DNA of 9,524 bases, taken from CAYQQU01 sp964419545 (GTDB lineage: Bacteria > Bacteroidota > Bacteroidia > Chitinophagales > Saprospiraceae). Position 1 is the stretch's first letter. Each line of letters begins with the position of its first letter. The notes under the pieces were generated by a model. It saw nothing but the letters and a program-made list of their open reading frames with translations, had not been told where the DNA came from and searched no databases. A program made the position numbers and the translations under genes. Below are positions 1 through 6,130 of the stretch, one piece after another. The stretch lies in NCBI GenBank assembly GCA_964419545.1, contig CAYQQU010000121.1, forward strand, positions 1 through 9,524, in the 5' to 3' direction.

Positions 1-34
1 GGGTAAAACTGAAAAGCCTTTACCCCTCATTTTT
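1..34 (+). terminator. Possible intrinsic terminator of an upstream gene
   Basis: A perfect 7-bp inverted repeat, GGGTAAA at 1-7 and TTTACCC at 19-25, encloses an 11-nt loop and is followed by CTCATTTTT at 26-34. The stem is short and AT-containing, and the T-run starts four bases after it, so this is a modest candidate. It would end a plus-strand gene lying left of the window, which cannot be seen. Confidence 0.35.
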
Positions 35-61
35 ATCTTGACAGACTACTAGATACCGCTT

Positions 62-2110
62 ATGAAAAACTTCACCAAAAGATGGAGCAGGCGCCGGCGA
101 AAAATTCAGGTGCTTGCCGAGGAAGGAGGGATGCACGACGGCGCAAGAGCATTTCCTCCGTACCATTATCGACACTGGACGCCGACTGAAAAGGAAATAC
201 TGGCCGGCGTCAAGTCGGAACGCACCTGGCTGAACGGAGAATACAATGACCTGCAACAACGCGCTGAGCACATCCTGTCAAGTTACCGGCTATACCGCAA
301 AAAGGGGCGTGAGCAATACCGCCGGCTGTCGGCCAAACGGGAGCAAAACCTCCGTTTGTTGGAGGCGGGAACAAATCAGCAGATCACCCGCTGGGAACGC
401 CGCCTGCAGGTGCAGCGCGAAGAGGAACGGCTGAAAAGCACAACGTGCAACCAGTTGCGGGTGCGGGCGGGCGGCGTTCCGGAGCGCCCGCTATTTTCCC
501 GGACGGCCGCCGCCATGGCTAAAACTGCGGTGGGGCTGATCGACCTGGCCATCATCTTCGGCGCCTTTCAGCTTTTGGGGCAGCGCTGGGGAGAAACATT
601 CGGCATCGTAGCCGGGCTGGTGTTACTGTTGCTTCTGGTCGCCGACCATACGGCGCGCGCCGTCAAGCGGCGTTCCGCCAACATCGCGGAGATGATCGTA
701 CTGATCCTCTTCAACGGCTTGGTCCTGTTTTTGATTTTCGGTGTAGGGGAAATGCGGGTAGCCAATGCACTGCCGCAACTGGGGCCGCTCCTCGATATGG
801 ACATCGACCTGCTGGACTGGTACCGGTGGCTGACCACAGTCAGCTACGCCCTCACTTTCGCCGTGACTTACGCGGCTGCTACCGACCGGCCTACCGCGGA
901 ATGGCTGCGGGCTGAGAGAGAAATCCGCCGCCTGGCGCGGGGCATGCGGCGCAGCGAGCGCCGGATCAAACAATGTGAAGAACGGTACCGGCGCCGTCGG
1001 CAGCGTATTCAAAATCAATTCTCCCGGCGGGCGGCCGCCCTGGAACGGCATCTTTTCCGGCTGAGCCGCCGAACGCTACTGCAGATAGGGCATCTGCGCC
1101 GGGAAGCACTTGCCCAGGCAGCAATAGCGGAAGCACAAGTCGTATGCCTGGAGGAGAGCATTCTGCAATACCGGCGCCTGAATCAAGTAAATAGAAAGGA
1201 ACCCACCCCGCCGGAACACTGGAATGCCCCCCTGGATGCATCCGCGCTGCTGCCGGATTGGTCGTCGGCCTTACCCGCTCTGGATACGCTGCAAAAAGAA
1301 TTGCATTCGGCAACGCCGCCTTCCTCCGAGCGCGCAGCGCGCCAGGATAAAGAGCCGGTGGCGGCCGCGAAGTTGCTATGGATGGCGATAATCGCCTTAT
1401 TGCTGACCGGCTGCGGCTCTCCGTCGAATAATCAGGGAACGGCTTTGTTGCTGATCGGCGACGCGACAGAACCGGAGCGGAGCGTTTGCCAACAATTACC
1501 TGACGTAGACGCGATCCTGGATATGATGAACGTGAGTGATGAGATGGAATCCGTTACAGGCCATTACGGCCAGGTGGAAATACGCATTCTCGACGGGGTG
1601 TCGGAGGGTCGGTCGTGGATAGTACAGCTATCCGATCCCGGCTCGCTTTGGCATCTGGAACGGGGCTACCGGGTCGGCGAGGTGCTTGATTTTCGACATC
1701 GGCTGGAGGCGGCAATGGACAAGGCCTGCCGGTTGGCTTCGGGAAATTCCTGGTCTTATCTGCACGAACCGCTTTGTTTGTCTATGGCTCGCCTGGCGCC
1801 GCTGCCCTACGAGCGCAAGGTGGTCATTTTAGGCACCGACTTCCTGGAGCATACCAAAGAAGTGAGCTTCTACGCTTACCGGCGTCGTCCTCGCGAGCTC
1901 CTGGAAGATTATGATCAGCTGGCGAAGCGCTTTACCGAGAACTGCCGTCTGCCGCGACTGGACGGGGTGGAATTTGCTATGCCGTACCGTCCCGAAGGCC
2001 ATGAAGAGATCCACCTCATTTACTATGCAAAGAAGTTTTACGCACGCCTGCTGGAAGCCCGGGGCGCGCGCCCGGTATCCCTGCCGCAGGGAATGCTGGG
2101 GAAGAAATAG
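62..2110 (+). CDS. Unrecognised multi-pass membrane coiled-coil protein fused to a von Willebrand A-like extracytoplasmic domain
   Basis: I do not recognise this 682-residue protein as a named family. Residues 1-140 are strongly basic and helical, with coiled-coil character. Four hydrophobic segments follow at about 155-172, 179-196, 207-229 and 256-273. A second Arg-rich helical stretch spans about 280-375, and a Pro/Ala-rich linker reaches about 437. Residues 438-451 (LLWMAIIALLLTGC) look like a short fifth membrane span or a lipoprotein signal with lipobox LTGC (Cys451). The rest resembles a von Willebrand A-like fold: strand LLLIGDATEP at 462-471 with possible MIDAS residues D467/T469, strand KVVILGTDFLEHT at 586-598, and a closing helix near 652-670. 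Cysteines 476, 556, 572 and 628 would suit an oxidising compartment. Four spans keep both basic regions cytoplasmic, and the fifth would put the C-terminal domain outside. The start is the first ATG after an in-frame TAG. Function is unknown; the domain reading is inference. Confidence 0.8.
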   Translation: MKNFTKRWSRRRRKIQVLAEEGGMHDGARAFPPYHYRHWTPTEKEILAGVKSERTWLNGEYNDLQQRAEHILSSYRLYRKKGREQYRRLSAKREQNLRLLEAGTNQQITRWERRLQVQREEERLKSTTCNQLRVRAGGVPERPLFSRTAAAMAKTAVGLIDLAIIFGAFQLLGQRWGETFGIVAGLVLLLLLVADHTARAVKRRSANIAEMIVLILFNGLVLFLIFGVGEMRVANALPQLGPLLDMDIDLLDWYRWLTTVSYALTFAVTYAAATDRPTAEWLRAEREIRRLARGMRRSERRIKQCEERYRRRRQRIQNQFSRRAAALERHLFRLSRRTLLQIGHLRREALAQAAIAEAQVVCLEESILQYRRLNQVNRKEPTPPEHWNAPLDASALLPDWSSALPALDTLQKELHSATPPSSERAARQDKEPVAAAKLLWMAIIALLLTGCGSPSNNQGTALLLIGDATEPERSVCQQLPDVDAILDMMNVSDEMESVTGHYGQVEIRILDGVSEGRSWIVQLSDPGSLWHLERGYRVGEVLDFRHRLEAAMDKACRLASGNSWSYLHEPLCLSMARLAPLPYERKVVILGTDFLEHTKEVSFYAYRRRPRELLEDYDQLAKRFTENCRLPRLDGVEFAMPYRPEGHEEIHLIYYAKKFYARLLEARGARPVSLPQGMLGKK

Positions 2111-2149
2111 GTGAGCCAGGCTTTATGGGAATGGAGCGTAATCACCATC

Positions 2150-2181
2150 GGCCCTTCCGTAAGCGGAGGGGCCATTTTTTT
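2150..2181 (+). terminator. Strong intrinsic terminator after the large membrane-protein gene
   Basis: A 10-bp stem, GGCCCTTCCG at 2150-2159 paired with CGGAGGGGCC at 2164-2173, has one G-T wobble and a TAAG loop, and is followed by seven T at 2175-2181. It lies 40 bp after the stop of the gene ending at 2110 and would release its transcript. There is no T-run on the minus strand, so it is directional. Confidence 0.9.
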
Positions 2182-2199
2182 GCACCTCCGCTTCTTCGG

Positions 2200-2218
2200 C
2201 CCTGCCGGCGAGGCAGGG
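2200..2218. repeat. Short perfect inverted repeat (hairpin)
   Basis: CCCTGCC at 2200-2206 pairs with GGCAGGG at 2212-2218 across a 5-nt loop. Neither strand has a T-run after it, so it is a poor terminator. It lies between two convergent genes and may help end the minus-strand transcript or be a dispersed palindrome. Confidence 0.45.
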
Positions 2219-2265
2219 AAATTGCACCAAAGGAACGCGAGCAGAAAACCCAGGAATAATCCGGG

Positions 2266-2763
2266 TTAATTTGCTTTAAACGTAAGATCCAGCACCCGCA
2301 ATCGCCGCCGCTTGCCGATCCTGGTTTTTTTGTAGACGAAAAGCTTGGGAAGCGTGAGCGCCAGGAGGTAGGCCGAGCCGGTAACGACGGCGTCGCTCCA
2401 GCGATACTGCGTGTCGGGATTGCCGTCGGTGAGGGTGCCGACGAAAGCGAAGCCCGACCAGCCTGTTCCGAAAAGGAAGAGGGAACGGCCCATGGGGCGG
2501 GCCCAGGTGACGTCGCGGCGCAGGCTGTTGATGTCGGGTACGTGCACGTACCGGTCTTTGCCCACCAGCAGGTTCTGATCGACCAGAATGTCCTCGATGA
2601 CGATGGTATGGTAATCTTCCTGGTTCTTCAGCCGGTAGGTGATCTCGTCGCCGATGAAGATCTTTTTGGTTTTCGGGCTTCCGTATTTTTCGATCTGCAG
2701 TACGCGCTGGCCGGCGAGCGGAAGGCAGAGGAGCAGGATCAGGCTGGTTAGCGTCAGTTGCAT
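2266..2763 (-). CDS. Small secreted or membrane-associated hypothetical protein
   Basis: The product is a 165-residue protein of unknown function. Residues 1-18 form a hydrophobic signal-like segment (MQLTLTSLILLLCLPLAG) followed by Gln-Arg, so export across the inner membrane is likely. A soluble strand-rich region of about 70 residues follows (GDEITYRLKNQEDYHT at 38-53). Two more hydrophobic stretches lie near 94-110 and 123-143, and a very basic patch, KKTRIGKRRRLR, at 145-156 could sit on the cytoplasmic face. No catalytic motif is visible. The gene lies 55 bp downstream of rnpA on the same strand, so co-transcription is plausible; no convincing promoter of its own was seen. Similar anonymous exported proteins are common in Bacteroidota, but that is an impression, not a search result. 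Confidence 0.8.
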   Translation of the reverse strand: MQLTLTSLILLLCLPLAGQRVLQIEKYGSPKTKKIFIGDEITYRLKNQEDYHTIVIEDILVDQNLLVGKDRYVHVPDINSLRRDVTWARPMGRSLFLFGTGWSGFAFVGTLTDGNPDTQYRWSDAVVTGSAYLLALTLPKLFVYKKTRIGKRRRLRVLDLTFKAN

Positions 2764-2818
2764 GTGGTTGGTTTTATTAACAAAAGAACGACGGCGGCAA
2801 GTTTTGGTTGTAAGCGAG

Positions 2819-3220
2819 CTATCGGCGCTTTTTCTTTTGCTGTTTGCCCCAGCGGGCCAGGGCGCTGCGCATGGCCCGTTCGATCTGGGTAAAAGAAAGT
2901 TCTTCCTTTCCGGTGTAGAGCACCATCAGCGCGAGCTGCCGGTCTTCGCCGCGCAGGTGGTGATACAGCCGGTATTTGTTGAGGCGGTAGGCTTCCCGGA
3001 CCAGCCGCCGCACCCGGTTGCGGTGCACGGCCCGCCGGAATTGTTTTTTGGGAACGCTCAGGCCGAACTGCGCCGGCGCTTCGCTTAAAGGTTCGTCGAG
3101 AAACAGCCAGACCAGCCGCAGCGGGTAGTGCCCGAAAGATTCCCCCTCCCGGTTGAAGAGCCGCTGGATGACGCTGCGGCTCTTTAGGCGTTCGGTGCGC
3201 TGGAAGTTGAAATCCGGCAT
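2819..3220 (-). CDS. rnpA: Ribonuclease P protein component
   Basis: This is the small basic protein subunit of RNase P, which binds the catalytic RNA and helps trim the 5' leader from precursor tRNAs in the cytoplasm. The family signature is clear: the RNR motif lies in AVHRNRVRRLVREAYR at residues 64-79 (Arg67-Asn68-Arg69), the N-terminal helix RLKSRSVIQRLF at 11-22 is typical, and FGLSVPKK precedes the RNR helix. From the chosen start it is 133 residues, close to the usual 110-140, with a Lys/Arg tail. I chose the ATG at 3220 because the protein then begins MPDFNFQRTERLK as in relatives; a GTG at 3241 would add seven residues (MIIKKKS) encoded by an A-rich leader. The gene is divergent from the DUF3276 gene. 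Confidence 0.95.
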   Translation of the reverse strand: MPDFNFQRTERLKSRSVIQRLFNREGESFGHYPLRLVWLFLDEPLSEAPAQFGLSVPKKQFRRAVHRNRVRRLVREAYRLNKYRLYHHLRGEDRQLALMVLYTGKEELSFTQIERAMRSALARWGKQQKKKRR

Positions 3221-3319
3221 GGATTTTTTTTTAATTATCACGGCAAAAGTTATGGAATTTTAGCAAAACGGCGTCTTTAATCTTGAACGCTATTTTTATT
3301 AACCCCGAAATCCAACGAA

Positions 3320-3592
3320 ATGGACAACAACCTGATCAGCACCGAAAAGGTGAGCACCGACAGCCGCACTTTTTACTTCGACCTGAAGCGCGCCCGCAAC
3401 GGCCGGCCTTACCTGATCATCTCCGAAATCCGCAAAAGCAAAGGTAAAGAGGCTGCCGACGAACGCCAGCGCATCCTCTTCTTCGCCGACGAAGCGCCGG
3501 CCTTCCAAAAGGCGCTGGAGCGAATGGTCGAACAAATGACGCTCGGCCAGGAAGCCGGCAACGGCAACAGTCAACCGGAAAACAATAAGTGA
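3320..3592 (+). CDS. PUR-family (DUF3276) single-stranded nucleic-acid-binding protein
   Basis: This 90-residue protein matches the DUF3276/PUR family found throughout Bacteroidota and spirochaetes, which are small Whirly-like proteins that bind single-stranded DNA or RNA; Borrelia BpuR is the studied relative. Visible family features are the strand pattern TFYFDLKRARNGRPYLIISE at 17-36, a charged turn (RKSKGKEAADERQ), the strand RILFFADEAPAF, and a C-terminal helix around 62-73. The tail from about residue 76 is Gly/Asn/Gln-rich and probably disordered. The fold normally works as a dimer. The stop TGA overlaps a potential GTG start of the next frame (GTGA, 3589-3592), and radC follows directly, so the two are likely one transcription unit. 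A weak -7-like box TAATCTTG lies at 3278-3285. The exact role here is unknown. Confidence 0.9.
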   Translation: MDNNLISTEKVSTDSRTFYFDLKRARNGRPYLIISEIRKSKGKEAADERQRILFFADEAPAFQKALERMVEQMTLGQEAGNGNSQPENNK

Positions 3593-3594
3593 AC

Positions 3595-3630
3595 ACCCCC
3601 AACCTCAACCTCAACCTGAACCTCAACCTC
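3595..3630 (+). repeat. Hexanucleotide tandem repeat (AACCTC)n at the radC start
   Basis: CCCAACCTC leads into five tandem six-base units at 3601-3630: AACCTC, AACCTC, AACCTG, AACCTC, AACCTC. A C-run and the likely radC ATG at 3637 follow. If translation begins at the upstream GTG, the units encode alternating Asn-Leu. The period is a multiple of three, so unit gain or loss would not shift the frame. Confidence 0.85.
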
Positions 3631-3636
3631 CCCCCC

Positions 3637-4332
3637 ATGACCTACCCCAACAAACTCAACATCAAAGCCTGGGCGGAGGAAGACCGCCCCCGGGAAAAGC
3701 TGCTGCTGCGCGGTAAAAAGAGCCTGAGCGAAGCCGAGCTGCTGGCCATCCTGCTCGGCTCGGGCAGTCGCGAAGAAACAGCGGTGGGGCTGGCCAAGCG
3801 CATCCTGAACTCGGTAGACAACAGCCTCAACGAACTCGGGCGGCGCTCGGTCAGCGAATTGCTGAAGTTCAAAGGCGTGGGCGAAGCCAAAGCCGTGACC
3901 ATCACCGCCGCGCTGGAGCTGGGGCGCCGCCGCCAGCTCAGCCAACTGGTCGACCGGCCGCAGGTGCGCAGCAGCCAGGACGCCTACCAGGCCCTCGGGC
4001 CCCTGCTCATCGACCTGCCGCACGAAGAGTTCTGGATACTGCTCCTCAACCGCGCCAACCGCGTCATCGGACGCGAACAGGTGAGCAGCGGCGGAGTGGC
4101 CGGCACCGTGGTCGACGCCAAATTGGTGTTCCGACGAGCCATCGAAGGATCGGCCTGCTCGATCATCCTCGCGCATAACCACCCGTCGGGCAACCTCTCG
4201 CCCAGCCAGGCGGATATCAACCTCACCCGCAAACTGGTGCAGGCCGGCGAGACACTGGACGTAACCGTGCTGGATCATTTGATCGTAGCAGAACGTGGGT
4301 ACTACAGCCTCGCCGATGAAGGCGAAATGTAG
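3637..4332 (+). CDS. radC: RadC family JAB/MPN-domain protein
   Basis: The 231-residue product is a full-length RadC (DUF2466) protein. The N-terminal part has the helix-hairpin-helix-like signature of the family, with WAEEDRPREKLLLRG at 12-26, AELLAILLGSGS at 33-44 and LLKFKGVGEAKA at 75-86. The C-terminal JAB1/MPN metal-binding domain carries the JAMM motif AHNHPSGNLSPSQAD at 179-193, with His180, His182 and Asp193 as likely zinc ligands. RadC was once linked to DNA repair, but its biochemical function is not established. The ATG at 3637 fits the family start better than the in-frame GTG at 3589, which would add 16 residues (NTPNLNLNLNLNLPP after Met) coded by a tandem repeat. It sits directly behind the DUF3276 gene and probably shares its promoter. 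Confidence 0.95.
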   Translation: MTYPNKLNIKAWAEEDRPREKLLLRGKKSLSEAELLAILLGSGSREETAVGLAKRILNSVDNSLNELGRRSVSELLKFKGVGEAKAVTITAALELGRRRQLSQLVDRPQVRSSQDAYQALGPLLIDLPHEEFWILLLNRANRVIGREQVSSGGVAGTVVDAKLVFRRAIEGSACSIILAHNHPSGNLSPSQADINLTRKLVQAGETLDVTVLDHLIVAERGYYSLADEGEM

Positions 4333-4657
4333 CAAGTCCACTGCTCACTTCTTCAGGTCATCAGTTCTACAGCCCCCCTCATACCTGCCAAAGCCTGGAC
4401 CGGATGATTTTTAGCAGTTTCGATTTTCACCCAAAATTCAGGGATCAGACCGGGAACTTGTCGGAAAATATTACGTATTTAACAGAAGTGTTGACAAGCA
4501 GCACCTTAACCCGGGTTGAACAAAGCAAAAAACAGTAATATTTGTAATCCCAACCCAGCGATCCTCGGTTTGAAGCACCGTTTTGCTCCTGTTCCGGAAG
4601 GACGAGATTTTGGTAGCATGCCAAGCCCGGAGCCGCTGATCCCAAAACTACAACACG
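4333..4657. other. 325-bp intergenic region with no convincing gene
   Basis: No coding region or RNA gene is supported here. The central part (about 4410-4550) is AT-richer than its flanks. It contains a perfect 10-bp palindrome, AACCCGGGTT, at 4508-4517, which could be an operator. A partial promoter-like element, TAATATTTG, lies at 4536-4544; its spacing has one base too many for TAnnTTTG. It presumably carries the control region of the peroxidase gene starting at 4658. No clear terminator for radC was found. Confidence 0.6.
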
Positions 4658-5992
4658 ATGAAACAGGTTATCCTGACGGTAGCCGTCGGGTTCATTATTT
4701 CGGCCTGCACCCGCGACAGGCTGCCCGATCCGATCGACGTCGAACTAACGCGCCGGCTCGAAAATTTAGCGCCCGACGGCCGGCTCGACCATTTTATCCT
4801 GCCTGAAAGCGATGACTACGCCGCCATTCCCCAGGGGATCGGCAATCCGCTGACGCCCGCGAAGGTCGCGCTAGGCAAAATGCTCTTCTACGAAACGGCC
4901 CTGGCGCGCGACGCCCGGCACGATGCGGGCCGGGGCGCTTATTCCTGCGCCACCTGCCACGTCCCGGCCGCCGGCTTCATGCCGGGCCGCATTCAAGGGA
5001 TCGCCGACGGCGGTATCGGCTTCGGCGCCAACGGTGAATCCCGCGACCGCGACCCTCAGTACGGCGCAGGAGAACTGGATGTACAGGGCGCCCGCCCGCT
5101 GAGCCTGCTGAACGTGGCCTTCGTCACCAATACCACCTGGAACGGAAAGTTCGGCGCCCGCTTCGCCAACGCAGGAACGGAAGCCGTATGGGGCGTAGAC
5201 GATCCGGCCACGACGATCAATGAACTGGGCTACGACGGCCTGGAAAGTCAGAATATGGAAGGGCTGGACCTACACCGTATGGCGGTCGACGAATACGTCC
5301 TCGACGAACTCGGCTACCGGGCTCTCTACGATGAAGCCTTTGCGGACCTTCCGGCGTCGGAACGCTATTCGCGCCTCAGCACGAGCTTCGCGCTTTCGGC
5401 TTACCTGCGCACCCTGATGCCCAACCAGGCGCCCTTCCAGCAATGGCTCAAAGGGGAGGCCGCGGCGATGAACCGCGCGGAGAAGCAGGGGGCGCTTTTG
5501 TTTTTCAACAAAGCCGGCTGCTTTCGCTGCCACCAGGGCGGCGCGCTCAACGCCAACGAATTTCACGCCCTGGGAGTAAAAGACCTCTACGAAGCCGGCG
5601 GCTACCAGACCGGCCCCGACGATAAGCGCAACCTGGGGCGCGGCGGCTTTACCGGCCGGGAAGCAGACAGGTACAAATTCAAGGTGCCTTCCATCTACAA
5701 CATGGCCGACTCGCCCTTCTATTTTCACGGCAGCAGCAAGCGCTCCTTGCGCGAAGTCGTCGAATACTTCAACGCCGGCGTCCCCGAGAACGAGAACGTA
5801 CCGGCCGGGCAGCTCTCGCCTTTCTTTCACCCGCTCCAGCTGACCGATGAAGAAGTAGACCAACTGGTGCAGTTTCTGGAAAATGGGCTGCGCGACCCTG
5901 CCCTCGCACGCTACGTACCGGAAGCCGTCCTTTCGGGCAATTGTTTCCCGAATAACGACCCGGTCTCGCGGGCGGATCTGGGATGTGAGTGA
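4658..5992 (+). CDS. Di-heme cytochrome c peroxidase / MauG family lipoprotein
   Basis: The 444-residue product belongs to the bacterial di-heme cytochrome c peroxidase/MauG superfamily, periplasmic enzymes that reduce hydrogen peroxide or oxidise substrates with two covalently bound hemes. Both CXXCH heme sites are present: CATCH at 97-101 and CFRCH at 288-292. Family hallmarks include GKMLFYETALARD at 73-85, GARPLSLLNVAF at 144-155, WNGKF at 161-165, and FKVPSIYNMADSPFYFHG at 341-358, where His357 is the conserved distal-pocket histidine region, followed by LREVVEYFN. The N-terminus (MKQVILTVAVGFIISAC) is a lipoprotein signal with Cys17 as the acylation site, so it should be membrane-anchored outside the cytoplasm. 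Two C-terminal cysteines (429 and 443) may form a disulfide. It stands alone, with no maturation or electron-donor gene beside it, so true peroxidase versus other MauG-like oxidation cannot be decided. Confidence 0.93.
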   Translation: MKQVILTVAVGFIISACTRDRLPDPIDVELTRRLENLAPDGRLDHFILPESDDYAAIPQGIGNPLTPAKVALGKMLFYETALARDARHDAGRGAYSCATCHVPAAGFMPGRIQGIADGGIGFGANGESRDRDPQYGAGELDVQGARPLSLLNVAFVTNTTWNGKFGARFANAGTEAVWGVDDPATTINELGYDGLESQNMEGLDLHRMAVDEYVLDELGYRALYDEAFADLPASERYSRLSTSFALSAYLRTLMPNQAPFQQWLKGEAAAMNRAEKQGALLFFNKAGCFRCHQGGALNANEFHALGVKDLYEAGGYQTGPDDKRNLGRGGFTGREADRYKFKVPSIYNMADSPFYFHGSSKRSLREVVEYFNAGVPENENVPAGQLSPFFHPLQLTDEEVDQLVQFLENGLRDPALARYVPEAVLSGNCFPNNDPVSRADLGCE

Positions 5993-6104
5993 CCTATTCG
6001 ACGGCCATGCGGTATTATTGTAGCGTATTTGCCCCTGAACCATCCGTTGATTAAACCTCACGCCCGCTCCCGCGTTTCTTTTAAGTAATTTCCTACGGAT
6101 AGGT

Positions 6105-6112
6105 TAACTTTG
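6105..6112 (+). promoter_or_regulatory. Bacteroidota -7 promoter box for the ABC exporter gene
   Basis: TAACTTTG matches the Bacteroidota sigma-factor -7 consensus TAnnTTTG exactly and lies 18 bp upstream of the ATG at 6131. The -33 region about 20 bp upstream (TTTTAAG, near 6079-6085) matches only loosely. The predicted transcript would have a very short leader. Confidence 0.6.
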
Positions 6113-6130
6113 CCAAATTGAATCCACCGC

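Noticed and set aside
38..62. TTGACA at 38-43 as a sigma-70-like -35 box for the first gene
   Set aside because: The matching -10 would fall on the start codon, and Bacteroidota promoters use a different consensus.
482..488. ABC signature LSMGQ (protein residues) instead of LSGGQ as a sign of an inactive exporter
   Set aside because: Substitution at this position is tolerated in ABC exporters, and all other catalytic residues are intact. The coordinates given are residue numbers within the protein encoded at 6131-7900.
3571..4341. A 256-codon open frame antisense to radC
   Set aside because: It is a shadow of radC in GC-rich DNA; the plus strand carries the intact JAMM motif, and the antisense product shows no recognisable domain.
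4491..4519. TTGACA at 4491-4496 as a -35 box for the peroxidase
   Set aside because: There is no -10-like sequence at the right spacing, and the consensus is not the one used in this phylum.
5270..6061. A 263-codon open frame antisense to the peroxidase
   Set aside because: It covers the heme-binding half of a clear cytochrome c peroxidase and has no motif of its own.
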